Source: Candidatus Protoclostridium gallicola
GTDB taxonomy: Bacteria; Bacillota; Clostridia; Christensenellales; Pumilibacteraceae
DNA: 64,000 bases
Assembly (NCBI GenBank): GCA_904387375.1
Contig: CAJFLE010000001.1
Span: 186,001 to 250,000, forward strand
Direction: 5' to 3'
Shown here: in pieces, positions 33,973 to 43,327 of the stretch
Position numbering within the stretch: the first letter of the stretch is position 1
Layout: each line of letters opens with the position of its first letter
Position numbers and translations under genes: made by a program
The notes under the pieces: generated by a model
The model's database searches: none
What the model was told of the DNA's origin: nothing
The model's input: only the letters and a program-made list of their open reading frames with translations

Positions 33973-36530
33973 ACGTCCTCCGATGCCTTTTCTTTGAGAT
34001 CGCACAGTATGTCGTATGCCGCGCGCGGGCTTATTTCGTCAGTATCGAGCTCGCGCAGTATCTTCAGAATTTCACTCGATTTGTCCTGATTGAACATGGA
34101 TACCTGTTGATACGGGCTGGAATTCTGCCGTGCGATATTGAGTTTTTCCAGCTGTTTGAGCAGCTCTTTTGCGCGGGCAACGACCTCTTTGGGCAGGCCG
34201 GACAGCCCCGCGACTTCTATTCCGAAACTGCGGTTGGCGCTTCCTCGCATGACTTTATGCAGAAATACGATACTGCCGGAAAGTTCCTTTACCGCTATCT
34301 TATAGTTCCGGACTCCGTCGAGCACACCTTCCAGCTCGGTCAGTTCGTGATAGTGCGTGGAAAACATGACCTTGGCCCTGAAGCGCGACGACAGATATTC
34401 CACGATAGCCCAGGCGATGCTGAGTCCGTCATAAGTTGCCGTGCCGCGTCCGACCTCGTCGAGCAATACGAGACTGCTGTCGGTTGCGTTTTCGAGTATA
34501 TACGACACCTCGCTCATCTCCACCATAAACGTGCTGCGTCCGGTGTGCAGATCGTCGCTTGCCCCAACTCGCGTGAATATTTTGTCGGTCAAAGAGATTT
34601 CCGCGCTGTCCGCCGGGACGAAAAATCCGCAGTGCGCGAGTATGACTATAAGCGCGACCTGGCGCATATACACGCTTTTGCCGGCCATATTCGGACCGGT
34701 GATTATCATAATGCGGCCCTCGTCGGAATCGAGAAAAGTATCGTTTGGAACGAAGTTCTGTCCTATCCGTTCGACGACGGCGTGCCGTCCCTCTTTGATC
34801 CTTATTTCCTTAATGCCTGAGTTTATGACGGGCTTGACGTATCCGTATTTTGCGGATACCTCGGCGTCGGATGTCAGAACGTCGACGCGGGCTATTACCG
34901 AAGCTGCGCTTACGATACGATCGGCGCTGCGGGCTATCCGCGCGACGAATTCGTCATACAGCCGCGCTTCTATTTCGAGCGCGCGGTCTTCGGCATGAAG
35001 AATTTTGTCTTCTATGCGCTTGAGCTCCTCGGTAATGTATCTTTCGGCGTTGACCGTAGTCTGTTTCCGCACATAGTCGTACGGGACGAGCGATGTCTGA
35101 CCTTTTGACACTTCTATGTAATAGCCGAATACGTTATTGAATCCCACGCGCAGGTTTTTTATGCCCGTACGCTGTTTTTCGTCCGCTTCTATGCGCGCGA
35201 GTATGCTTTTCGAATCTTTCGCCACGCTGCGATACTCGTCAAGTTCTCTGTCGCAGCCGTCGTTGATGACCCCGCCGTCACGTACGTTCACCGGCGTATC
35301 GGGATTTATCGTTGCGAAAATATCCGCAGTGACGTCCTCGAGTGTGTCGAGCGCGTCGCGCAGTCCCTTAAGCATGTCGCTGCGGCAGGGCGCAAGCAGC
35401 TTTTTAATCGCGGGCAGTTCGTCGAGCGAATGCGCGAGCGACAGACAATCCCGCGGCTTGATGTTGCCGTATGCCAGTCTTGCAGCAATGCGTTCTATGT
35501 CGAAAATATTGTCCATATGTCCGCGCAGTTCGCCGCGTAATATGGAATCGCCTACGAGTTCTTCGACGCCGTCCAGTCTGTCGTTTATGGTTTTTTCGTT
35601 AAGGCTGGGCGCAGTCAGCCATTTTTGAAGCAGGCGCGCACCCATTCCCGTACTCGTTTTGTCCAGAGCGCCGAATAATGAACCCTGTTTTTTTCCGTCG
35701 CTGGACGTTATGAGCTCGAGCGTTTTTATCGCGCCGCTGTCCATGGACAGCGTTTTTTCTTCCTCTTCGGATGCGCGGATATAACCGACGCTGCGTTTCT
35801 GCGTCTGCCTTACATATGACAGCAGTGCGCCGCAGGCGCGCACGCATACTTCGTCCTCGCGCAGAATATTAGCCGCGTCCTTGCACATCTGCGGTATTAT
35901 TTCACGCGCCTTGCCGAGATCGAATTCGGATTCGTCCGTTTGCTGAAACGGGCAGACGTCGCCGTATTTGACAAGCGACAGGTTCATACTCTGTCTTTTC
36001 ATTTCCGGGTTGCATATTATTTCGGCAGGCGCAATCCGGGCCAGCAGATCGTTAAGGCGCAGAGGAATCTGTGCGTCTATGGTCGCGCGGTTGAATTCTC
36101 CGGTGGAAATATCCGCCCAGCATATGCCCGCTTTGTCCTGTCCGTAATATACCGACACAAGATAATTATTCTTATCCGGCTCGAGCATTTCGCTTTCCAT
36201 GACGGTGCCGGGCGTGACCACGCGTATGACTTTGCGTTCGGCCAGGCCTTTCTGCGGCACCGAAAGCTGCTCGCATATAGCAACTTTGTAGCCTTTTTCT
36301 ATCAGCTTTGCGACATACGAATCGACGGCATGAAACGGCACGCCGCACATGGGCGCCCGCTCTTCCAGTCCGCAGTTTTTTCCGGTGAGTACGAGATCGA
36401 GCTCGCGGCTCGCGATTTCGGCATCCTCGAAAAACAATTCGTAGAAATCACCCAGCCTGAAAAACAGCAGGCATCCGGGATTCTGCTCCTTGGTTTCGAG
36501 ATATTGTTTCATCATCGGTGAAAGCGCCAT
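33969..36530 (-). CDS. mutS: DNA mismatch repair protein MutS
   Basis: An 853-aa MutS. The mismatch-reading Phe-x-Glu motif is in RLGDFYELFFEDA at the N-terminus; Walker A is GPNMAGKS near residue 612 and Walker B lies in LVLLDEVGRGT. The C-terminal segment is long enough for tetramer formation. Gene order mutS-mutL on the same strand, starting 4 nt after the miaB stop. Confidence 0.97.
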   Translation of the reverse strand: MALSPMMKQYLETKEQNPGCLLFFRLGDFYELFFEDAEIASRELDLVLTGKNCGLEERAPMCGVPFHAVDSYVAKLIEKGYKVAICEQLSVPQKGLAERKVIRVVTPGTVMESEMLEPDKNNYLVSVYYGQDKAGICWADISTGEFNRATIDAQIPLRLNDLLARIAPAEIICNPEMKRQSMNLSLVKYGDVCPFQQTDESEFDLGKAREIIPQMCKDAANILREDEVCVRACGALLSYVRQTQKRSVGYIRASEEEEKTLSMDSGAIKTLELITSSDGKKQGSLFGALDKTSTGMGARLLQKWLTAPSLNEKTINDRLDGVEELVGDSILRGELRGHMDNIFDIERIAARLAYGNIKPRDCLSLAHSLDELPAIKKLLAPCRSDMLKGLRDALDTLEDVTADIFATINPDTPVNVRDGGVINDGCDRELDEYRSVAKDSKSILARIEADEKQRTGIKNLRVGFNNVFGYYIEVSKGQTSLVPYDYVRKQTTVNAERYITEELKRIEDKILHAEDRALEIEARLYDEFVARIARSADRIVSAASVIARVDVLTSDAEVSAKYGYVKPVINSGIKEIRIKEGRHAVVERIGQNFVPNDTFLDSDEGRIMIITGPNMAGKSVYMRQVALIVILAHCGFFVPADSAEISLTDKIFTRVGASDDLHTGRSTFMVEMSEVSYILENATDSSLVLLDEVGRGTATYDGLSIAWAIVEYLSSRFRAKVMFSTHYHELTELEGVLDGVRNYKIAVKELSGSIVFLHKVMRGSANRSFGIEVAGLSGLPKEVVARAKELLKQLEKLNIARQNSSPYQQVSMFNQDKSSEILKILRELDTDEISPRAAYDILCDLKEKASEDV

Positions 36531-36534
36531 AATT

Positions 36535-37839
36535 TTATTTCCTCAATCTGCCGTACAGTTTACTGTTTTCCGCCGCCGTAATCTCGAGCGTGACAAACTC
36601 GTTATAAAGATCGCGTCCCTCGTCGTCGAAAACTATCACCCGATCGTCCGACGTTTTGGCCGTTGCGCGCCTGCCCCTTCCGTCGCAAAGCGCCTCGCAC
36701 GTCAGCCCTATGTGTTCCTCGGCAAGTTCGTTCGCGATTTTCGCCTGCACGCCTATCAGCTCGGCAATCCTGGCCTTTTTTACGTCTTCGGGTATCTGTT
36801 CGTCCATGGCGGCGGCAGGAGTGCCTGCCCGCTTGGAATAGATGAACATGAACAGATTATTGTATCTCACTTTTTCGACCAGCGCAAGCGTGGCGCGGAA
36901 ATCTTCCTCCGTTTCGGTAGGGAATCCCACTATTATATCGCTTGTTATCCCCGCTCCGGGAATATGCTCCCGTACGGCGTCGATTTTTTTCAGATACGAT
37001 GCGGAATCGTAGCCCCGATTCATTTTTTTCAGTATCGTATCGCTGCCGGACTGAACCGGAAGATGTATGTAATTTGCCAGCTTATCTTCCCTGCCGATCA
37101 GTCTGATTACGTTTTCGGACAGATCTTTCGGGTGTGACGTCATGAATTTTATCCAGAATTTTCCGTCGATTTCGGCGAGCATGGAAAGCAATGCGTAAAA
37201 ATCACGGCCGCTTTCGTCGCGGTACGAGTTGACGTTCTGCCCGAGCAGCGTTATCTCTTTCGCTCCCCCTCGCACCAGCATCTCCGTTTCGCGCCTGATA
37301 TCCTCTGCCCTGCGGCTGCGTTCGCGTCCCTTGACGTACGGCACTATGCAGTAAGTGCAGAAGTTGTTGCAGCCGTACATGATATTGACAAAGCGGTTTA
37401 CGCCGACGCTCGGCGCGGCCTCGTCCACGCCGCCGGGAACGCTTTCGTCCACGGCAAGATCGAGTATGAATTTCTCGCCCGCCTCAACCGCTTTGACCAT
37501 CTGCGGCAATGCGCCAAGGCTGTACGTTCCGGTGATGATATTTATAAACGGACATCTTTTATGCAGTTTGTCCGCGATGTCCGCCTGCTGGGTCATACAT
37601 CCGCATACCGCCACGATTATATCCGGCCTTTCCGCTTTGAGCCGTTTGACCGGCCCGAGATTGCCGAGCACACGCGTTTCCGCGCCTTCGCGCACGCAGC
37701 ATGTATTAAAAACTATAATGTCCGCGTTCTCCATGCCGTCTGCGGCCGTCACTCCCTCCCGGGCGAAAGCCGCATACAGCTTTTCGCTTTCGTGGACGTT
37801 CATCTGACAGCCGTAAGTTTTTACGAATACTTTTTTCAC
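36535..37839 (-). CDS. miaB: tRNA-2-methylthio-N6-dimethylallyladenosine synthase
   Basis: A 434-aa radical SAM methylthiotransferase. The N-terminal cluster cysteines are in KTYGCQMN, FNTCCVREGA and CGCMTQ; the radical SAM motif is CNNFCTYC; a TRAM domain ends the protein. I set the start at a GTG (37839): the frame extends 65 codons upstream through the promoter region but family homology begins exactly there. The -10 ends 7 nt before this GTG and no Shine-Dalgarno exists, so the operon mRNA is predicted to be leaderless. Confidence 0.95.
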   Translation of the reverse strand: MKKVFVKTYGCQMNVHESEKLYAAFAREGVTAADGMENADIIVFNTCCVREGAETRVLGNLGPVKRLKAERPDIIVAVCGCMTQQADIADKLHKRCPFINIITGTYSLGALPQMVKAVEAGEKFILDLAVDESVPGGVDEAAPSVGVNRFVNIMYGCNNFCTYCIVPYVKGRERSRRAEDIRRETEMLVRGGAKEITLLGQNVNSYRDESGRDFYALLSMLAEIDGKFWIKFMTSHPKDLSENVIRLIGREDKLANYIHLPVQSGSDTILKKMNRGYDSASYLKKIDAVREHIPGAGITSDIIVGFPTETEEDFRATLALVEKVRYNNLFMFIYSKRAGTPAAAMDEQIPEDVKKARIAELIGVQAKIANELAEEHIGLTCEALCDGRGRRATAKTSDDRVIVFDDEGRDLYNEFVTLEITAAENSKLYGRLRK

Positions 37840-37846
37840 GGCTATT

Positions 37847-37875
37847 ATTATAGCAAATCGCGCGCGTTTACGCAA
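37847..37875 (-). promoter_or_regulatory. Promoter of the miaB operon, leaderless type
   Basis: On the minus strand TATAAT (37847-37852), 17 nt after a weak TTGCGT (37870-37875). The -10 is 7 nt upstream of the GTG start codon. Confidence 0.6.
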
Positions 37876-37923
37876 GTAAAGACAATCGCTTGACGCGGTA
37901 TGAGTAAATATTTTACACGGGTT

Positions 37924-37929
37924 TATAAT
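37924..37929 (+). promoter_or_regulatory. -10 element of the penicillin-binding protein gene
   Basis: A perfect TATAAT ends 7 nt before the TTG start codon. At the normal distance no good -35 is seen; the nearest TTGACG is 28 nt away, too far. An activator or another sigma factor may be needed. Confidence 0.5.
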
Positions 37930-37936
37930 AACTTCG

Positions 37937-39817
37937 TTGGACACCGTAAGAAAAACTTTAAGAGTTATAGTCGCCTCGCTGCTCATAGCCGCCTTATCCG
38001 GCATCGCCGCGCTGTATATAGTCACAGATCCCACAACCGAAATAGCCGCGTTCGGGGATTTCGATCCCGCGCCGCTCGAAAGGCTGTCCGAAAAATACGA
38101 ACTTTACGATAAGGACGGAGCCGTGATGTGCGCAGTCGGCTCCGACGGCCGCCGTCTGGCAAGCCTTGAGAATGTCGGAAAGTATACGGCCGACGCATTT
38201 CTTGCCATAGAAGACGCTCGTTTTTATGAGCACGGCGCGGTGGATCCGCTCCGTATTGTGGGTGCGGCGCTGACGAATATCGCAAGCATGGAAGCAAAAG
38301 AAGGCGCTTCCACAATCACGCAGCAGCTTGTCAAAAACGCATACCTTTCGCCCGAAAAAACGATTATGCGCAAAGTGCGCGAAATTCGGCTCGCCCGCGC
38401 CGTCGAGCAACGATATACCAAAGACGAGATATTGGAAATGTACCTGAACAGCGTATATTTCGGCAACAATATTTACGGTATAGAAAACGCGGCATACAGA
38501 TATTTCGGTAAGCCTGCCGCTGCGCTGGAACTCGGGGAAAGCGCCATGCTTGCCGCAGTCATAAACAATCCGGGCAGATATGACCCGTACTCAAATAAAG
38601 AAAATGCGGAAATGCGCAAAAGGCTGGTACTTCGGCGCATGCGAGAGGAAAATCTGATAACAAACGAGGAATACGAGTGCGCGCTGACGGAAACCCCGCT
38701 TTCCTCGCCGGGAACAAACCCGTGTATTTTCGTGCAGTATGCTGCCGTACGGGAGGCCGTCGCGCCCGGACGGGTGGATACCGCGTTCGATCCGGCGATT
38801 CAGCACATCGCCGAATCCGTCCTTGCCGCGTCGGTCACCAATGACTATACGGCTGCGGTAATGATTCTTGACGTCAGAAGCGGGCGGCCGGTGGCGGCTG
38901 CGGCAAACGAGTACCGGAATTTTCCCGAACTGAAACGCAGTCCGGGCAGCACGATCAAACCGCTGATTTGCTATGCGCCGGCCCTCGACGCCGGCATAAT
39001 AACTCCGGTCACTCCCCTGCTCGACGAGCCGACGAATTTCGGATCGTACAATCCGGGCAACTATAACGGCAGATATTACGGATGGGCCACAGCGACGGAG
39101 TGCCTTGCACGGTCGCTCAATATTCCCGCGGTAAAGCTTATGAACATGTATGGGGTCGAGCGCGCGAAGAGTTACGGCAAAAGGCTGGGCTTGGAGTTTT
39201 CCGCGGGAGACAACGGGCTTGCTCTGGCGCTCGGCGGCATGGAGTACGGCGTCGATCTGGGCATGTTGTGCAACGCCTATGCTAAGATTGCGGGCGGCGG
39301 CTGCGGAGCAGTAACGAAAGAGAGCGCATATCTGCTCACTAAAATGCTGGAGCAATGCGCGCGGAGCGGCACGGCAAAAGCGCTTTCTTCGCTGCAAAAC
39401 GTCGCGGCCAAAACGGGCACCGTCGGCAGCGAATACGGCAATACGGACGCCTATTGCATCGCATATAACGGCAGATACGTTGTGGGCGTGTGGTGCGGAG
39501 CGGAGTCCGGCGTGCTGCCCGAAGGCATAACAGGCGGCGGAGTTCCCGCCGAGGTATGCGCCGACATAATGAAGTGCCCCGCCCTGCGGGGCGAGGCATT
39601 CGAAAGACCTAAGACGGTCGTATGCGTGGATATAGACGCGGCGGAGCTGGAACTGCGCCATCGCGTTACCGCGGCAGGCAGCTCAACGCTGCCGAAAGAC
39701 CGCATTTCCGCCGAGTTCAGCATATACAATATGCCGGGCAGAGCGCGCGGAAACGAAGATTTACTTCCCGGGGACTACGAAAACTTCAAGGTTGTCGACG
39801 GCTTCGTCGATCAGTGA
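37937..39817 (+). CDS. Class A penicillin-binding protein (transglycosylase/transpeptidase)
   Basis: A 626-aa bifunctional peptidoglycan synthase. One N-terminal membrane helix (residues 10-29) is followed by the GT51 domain (AIEDARFYEHGAVDP, GASTITQQLVKN, EILEMYLNSVYFG) and the transpeptidase domain with active-site serine in SPGSTIKPL, SLN and KTGT. The start must be the TTG at 37937: an in-frame stop lies 34 nt upstream and no other start codon precedes the helix. No Shine-Dalgarno. Its last 57 nt overlap thiI on the opposite strand. Confidence 0.93.
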   Translation: MDTVRKTLRVIVASLLIAALSGIAALYIVTDPTTEIAAFGDFDPAPLERLSEKYELYDKDGAVMCAVGSDGRRLASLENVGKYTADAFLAIEDARFYEHGAVDPLRIVGAALTNIASMEAKEGASTITQQLVKNAYLSPEKTIMRKVREIRLARAVEQRYTKDEILEMYLNSVYFGNNIYGIENAAYRYFGKPAAALELGESAMLAAVINNPGRYDPYSNKENAEMRKRLVLRRMREENLITNEEYECALTETPLSSPGTNPCIFVQYAAVREAVAPGRVDTAFDPAIQHIAESVLAASVTNDYTAAVMILDVRSGRPVAAAANEYRNFPELKRSPGSTIKPLICYAPALDAGIITPVTPLLDEPTNFGSYNPGNYNGRYYGWATATECLARSLNIPAVKLMNMYGVERAKSYGKRLGLEFSAGDNGLALALGGMEYGVDLGMLCNAYAKIAGGGCGAVTKESAYLLTKMLEQCARSGTAKALSSLQNVAAKTGTVGSEYGNTDAYCIAYNGRYVVGVWCGAESGVLPEGITGGGVPAEVCADIMKCPALRGEAFERPKTVVCVDIDAAELELRHRVTAAGSSTLPKDRISAEFSIYNMPGRARGNEDLLPGDYENFKVVDGFVDQ

Positions 39818-40927
39818 GTCGTAGTTTTCTATCTTGCTTTCGTTGATCTCGCAGCGGCGGAGCGTGGGCTTTGTAACCGGACTGTCGGGCAGGAACACCG
39901 TGCAGCAGTCCTCGAACGGTTTGATCGATACGCCGTAGGTGCCTATCTTCTGCGCATAATCCACTATGTCGATTTTATCGTAGCCGATCAGCGGACGGAA
40001 TACGGGAAGATTGCGCACGACGGCGTTTGTCACCGTAATGCTTTCCATCGTCTGGCTTGCGACCTGCCCGAGGTCTTCGCCGTTTATTATGCACTGACAG
40101 CGATACTTTTCCGCTACGCGTTCGGCAATGCGCATCATGGCGCGCCGCACCAGCGTTATCATATAATTGGATTCCGCGTACTTGTGTATCGCTTCCTGGA
40201 TTTTCGTGAACGGTACCACAAGCACTTTCATTTCGCCCGTATATGCGGACAGAATACCGGCAAGTTCGATGACTTTGTCGCGGGCTTCCATGCTGGTATA
40301 CGGATACGACCAGAAATGCAGCGCGGTCAGTTTAAGACCGCGTTTTGCCATCATGTACGTCGAAACGGGGCTGTCTATGCCTCCAGAAAGCAGCGTAAGC
40401 CCCCTGCCGGCGCTTCCCACCGGCATGCCTCCGGCGCAAGGCTCGCTTGCGGAATATACGTAAGCGGTGGCGCGGTCGCGCACGTCGATAAATACGGACG
40501 ACTGCGGATCGTGAAGATCGACCGACAGCGCCGCATTAAAAGACAGCAGCCTGCCGCCGATTTCGGACGCGAGCCATACCGACGTATACGGAAGGGTCTT
40601 GTCCGCACGGTTCACCGTGACGCGGAACGTTCCGCCTGCGGGACATATTTCCTTTGCGGCCTCGAAGATATCATCCGGCTCCGACGACGTGCGTTTGGCT
40701 TTGCTGAGCGAAAAAAGTCCGAATACCTGTTTCAGACGCTTAACGATTACGGCCTCGTCCGACGCCGCATAATCGCATACGACGTACCTGCCGTACGAAA
40801 ACTCTGCGCGGCAGTCGATGCCCGACAATTTTGCGAGAATATTGTTTTTAAGAATGTTTTCGAAAAACGCGCGGTTTTTGCCTTTGAGATGTATTTCGCT
40901 GTATCTGAGTATTATTACGTTATCCAT
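39761..40927 (-). CDS. thiI: tRNA 4-thiouridine synthase ThiI
   Basis: A 388-aa protein with N-terminal ferredoxin-like and THUMP domains, then the PP-loop SGGIDSPV and EDCCTVFLPDSPVTKP. It lacks the C-terminal rhodanese domain of E. coli ThiI, so it should serve tRNA s4U formation, as in Bacillus, receiving sulfur directly from the cysteine desulfurase encoded upstream (8-nt overlap). The C-terminus stays family-like to the end (EAVDNLEVFVV), so the overlap with the penicillin-binding protein gene is real coding on this side. Confidence 0.95.
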   Translation of the reverse strand: MDNVIILRYSEIHLKGKNRAFFENILKNNILAKLSGIDCRAEFSYGRYVVCDYAASDEAVIVKRLKQVFGLFSLSKAKRTSSEPDDIFEAAKEICPAGGTFRVTVNRADKTLPYTSVWLASEIGGRLLSFNAALSVDLHDPQSSVFIDVRDRATAYVYSASEPCAGGMPVGSAGRGLTLLSGGIDSPVSTYMMAKRGLKLTALHFWSYPYTSMEARDKVIELAGILSAYTGEMKVLVVPFTKIQEAIHKYAESNYMITLVRRAMMRIAERVAEKYRCQCIINGEDLGQVASQTMESITVTNAVVRNLPVFRPLIGYDKIDIVDYAQKIGTYGVSIKPFEDCCTVFLPDSPVTKPTLRRCEINESKIENYDSLIDEAVDNLEVFVVPGK

Positions 40928-42047
40928 TCACGGTATCTCCGAGTCTGCGCGCTGCCTCGAGTATGACGCGCGCGCCTTTCACTGCTTCTTCCTTCGTGGT
41001 GTCGGGCGAGAAGCTTATCCTGATGCTGCCCTCCGCATAATCGCGGTCCACGCCCATCGCGCCCAGCACTCTGTTGGATTTAATGTGCGTCGAACATGCG
41101 GAACCCAGCCCTACGAGTACTCCCTCGTCTTCCGCCATGTGGGCGATGATTTCTCCGCGCAGTCCTTTGAATGACACGGACAGAATATATCCGCTGTTTG
41201 CGCCCCTGCCGTTTATCCGAACCCCGTCGTGCCCATCGAATACGTTCATGACGGCTTCGCGAAGCGCTTTTGCGTCAAAGGCTGCCGCTTTATTTTTGTA
41301 AATTTTGGCGGCCTCTGCAAAACCTATGATGCCGCCCGTATTTTCCGTGCCTGACCGTCGGCCGTTCTGCTGACCTCCGCCGACGATAAACGGTTGCATG
41401 TTGAATCCTTTTCTGACGTACAGCGCGCCTACGCCCTTCAGCCCGCCGACCTTGTGCGCGCTGACACTGTACAGGTCAACGCCGAGGTCGTGCACGTCGG
41501 TCGGAATTTTGCAGAACGCCTGCACTCCGTCCGAATGAAATACCGCTTTCGGACTAACGGATTTCACTGCGGCGCAAAGCGCTTTTATATCGCTTACCGC
41601 GCCGGTTTCGTTCGAACAATGGATGAGCGAAACAAACGCCGTGCTGCCGTCGACTACCTGCGCGAGCGCTTCGGCGGTGACTACGCCGTTACCGTCAGGC
41701 ATAACGAAGCGCACGTCCGCGCCGCGGCTTTTCAGCCTAAGCGCGCTTTCGTATACCGACGCATGTTCGCCGGCAGAAACAACGATATTGCCCTTTTTGT
41801 TTTTTACTCCGCACTCGAATGCGAAATTATTGCTTTCCGTGGCGCATGAAGTGAATACGATTTCGTCGGAATCTGCGCCGAGCAGCTCCGCGATATCGGC
41901 GGTCGCTTTGCCGAGCGCCTTCTTTACTGCGAGAGCCGGAGCGTAACCCGCCGACGGATTATAGAAATCCTCTCCGGCATATTTTATCATGCTGTCTATC
42001 GCCGCCTGAGACGCTTTCGTCGTTGCGGCATTGTCGAGATATATCAT
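40920..42047 (-). CDS. Cysteine desulfurase (NifS/IscS-like, ThiI partner)
   Basis: A 375-aa PLP enzyme. The start is YLDNAATT, the PLP lysine is in SVSAHKVGGLKG and the persulfide cysteine is in GLGSACSTH. Coupling to thiI matches the nifZ-thiI pair of Bacillus, so its main client is probably ThiI. I chose the ATG at 42047, which has GAGGG 7 nt upstream. Confidence 0.94.
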   Translation of the reverse strand: MIYLDNAATTKASQAAIDSMIKYAGEDFYNPSAGYAPALAVKKALGKATADIAELLGADSDEIVFTSCATESNNFAFECGVKNKKGNIVVSAGEHASVYESALRLKSRGADVRFVMPDGNGVVTAEALAQVVDGSTAFVSLIHCSNETGAVSDIKALCAAVKSVSPKAVFHSDGVQAFCKIPTDVHDLGVDLYSVSAHKVGGLKGVGALYVRKGFNMQPFIVGGGQQNGRRSGTENTGGIIGFAEAAKIYKNKAAAFDAKALREAVMNVFDGHDGVRINGRGANSGYILSVSFKGLRGEIIAHMAEDEGVLVGLGSACSTHIKSNRVLGAMGVDRDYAEGSIRISFSPDTTKEEAVKGARVILEAARRLGDTVNG

Positions 42048-42060
42048 AATAACCCTCTGT

Positions 42061-43179
42061 TTACGATACATATTCGCCGCTGCTGCGGAACTCTTCCGCG
42101 AAATCGAGGAAGGAATCCGCCATAATTGCAGCCCGGATTCTGTTCATAAGATCGGCGAGATAAGTGATATTGTGCAGCGACAGCATGCGGCCACCCAGAA
42201 TTTCGTCGGACTGTATCAGGTGGCGCAGATACGCTTTCGAAAAATTGCGGCAACAGTAACACCCGCAATTCTCGTCAAGCGGAGAAAAATCTTCGGCGTA
42301 CTTCGCATTGCGTATATTGATCTTTCCGTTCGAAGTATATGCCGTTCCGTTGCGCGCGGTGCGCGTAGGAAGCACGCAGTCGAACATGTCTATGCCGCGC
42401 AGCACTCCTTCGACGAGGCAGTCCGGGCTGCCCACGCCCATGAGATATCTCGGCATGTTTTCGGGATAGCCTGGTCTGAGAATGTCGAGGATATGATACA
42501 TCGTATCCTTGTCCTCTCCAACCGAAAGCCCGCCGATTGCCAGTCCGCATTTTGCGTACTGCCGCGAAATTTCCAGCGAGCGCAGACGCAGATCGTCGAA
42601 CATGTTGCCCTGAACTATGGGGAAAAGCATCTGTTCGTCCGACTTGTGGTGTTCGCAGCAGCGTTTCAGCCAGTCGGCTGTTGTAAGCATTGCGTCCTCG
42701 GCTTCGGACTTACCTATGCCTGCAGTCGAGCATACGTCGAAAGCCATGATAATATCCGCGCCGAGCGCGTTCTCTATATCTATGGCGCTTTCGGGGGAAA
42801 TGTGCATGCGCGCGCCGTCGATATGTGAATTGAAGTCAACGCCGTCCGGCGTGATCTTGCGCAGTTTCGACAGCGAAAAAACCTGAAACCCGCCGCTGTC
42901 GGTCAGAATGGGCTTGTTCCAGCCCATGAATTTATGCAGTCCGCCCGCCTTGCTTATTATATCTTCTCCCGGACGGAGATGCAGGTGATAGGTATTGGCA
43001 AGAATAATCTGCGCCCCCGATCTTTCCACTTCTTCGGGCGACAGCGATTTGACGGTGGCTCTCGTGCCTACGGGCATGAAAACGGGCGTCGTGATTTTGC
43101 CGTGCGGCGTAGTCAGTTCGCCCACTCTCGCGCCGCTCTGTCTGCATACATGTATTGTTTTATAAGAAAATTTATTCAT
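42061..43179 (-). CDS. tgt: tRNA-guanine transglycosylase
   Basis: A 372-aa enzyme that swaps G34 for preQ1 in tRNAs with GUN anticodons (Asp and Tyr at 2.4-2.7 kb are examples). Visible are LTTPHGKITTPVFMPVGT, the catalytic aspartate regions (LTDSGGFQVFSL, CVLPTRTARNGTAYT) and the zinc site CGCYCCRNFS with a later His. No Shine-Dalgarno is clear. QueA, the next enzyme in the pathway, is encoded just upstream. Confidence 0.97.
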   Translation of the reverse strand: MNKFSYKTIHVCRQSGARVGELTTPHGKITTPVFMPVGTRATVKSLSPEEVERSGAQIILANTYHLHLRPGEDIISKAGGLHKFMGWNKPILTDSGGFQVFSLSKLRKITPDGVDFNSHIDGARMHISPESAIDIENALGADIIMAFDVCSTAGIGKSEAEDAMLTTADWLKRCCEHHKSDEQMLFPIVQGNMFDDLRLRSLEISRQYAKCGLAIGGLSVGEDKDTMYHILDILRPGYPENMPRYLMGVGSPDCLVEGVLRGIDMFDCVLPTRTARNGTAYTSNGKINIRNAKYAEDFSPLDENCGCYCCRNFSKAYLRHLIQSDEILGGRMLSLHNITYLADLMNRIRAAIMADSFLDFAEEFRSSGEYVS

Positions 43180-43327
43180 TTCTAATCTAAATTCTGAAAA
43201 GAAGTCCTCGATATGCTTCTACATAAATATGTTTGCTTGAAATCGATTGAAATTGATCAAGATGAACGAAGAGACGAATCGAGGGCCCTCCCTGATGTCG
43301 CACCGTAAAAAAGTCACGCGTACGACA
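43180..43327. other. Intergenic region between queA and tgt
   Basis: This 148-bp gap is unusually long within a tight operon. It holds a perfect 10-bp palindrome GAGGGCCCTC (43280-43289). I found no preQ1 riboswitch, terminator or coding sequence. Confidence 0.4.

Noticed and set aside
37890..37929. TTGACG paired with TATAAT as a full promoter of the penicillin-binding protein gene.
   Set aside because: The 28-nt spacer is far too long for sigma-A; only the -10 is reported.
43180..43327. A possible preQ1 riboswitch between queA and tgt.
   Set aside because: I could not find the short hairpin plus A-rich tail of the preQ1 class, nor a terminator; only a 10-bp palindrome is present.
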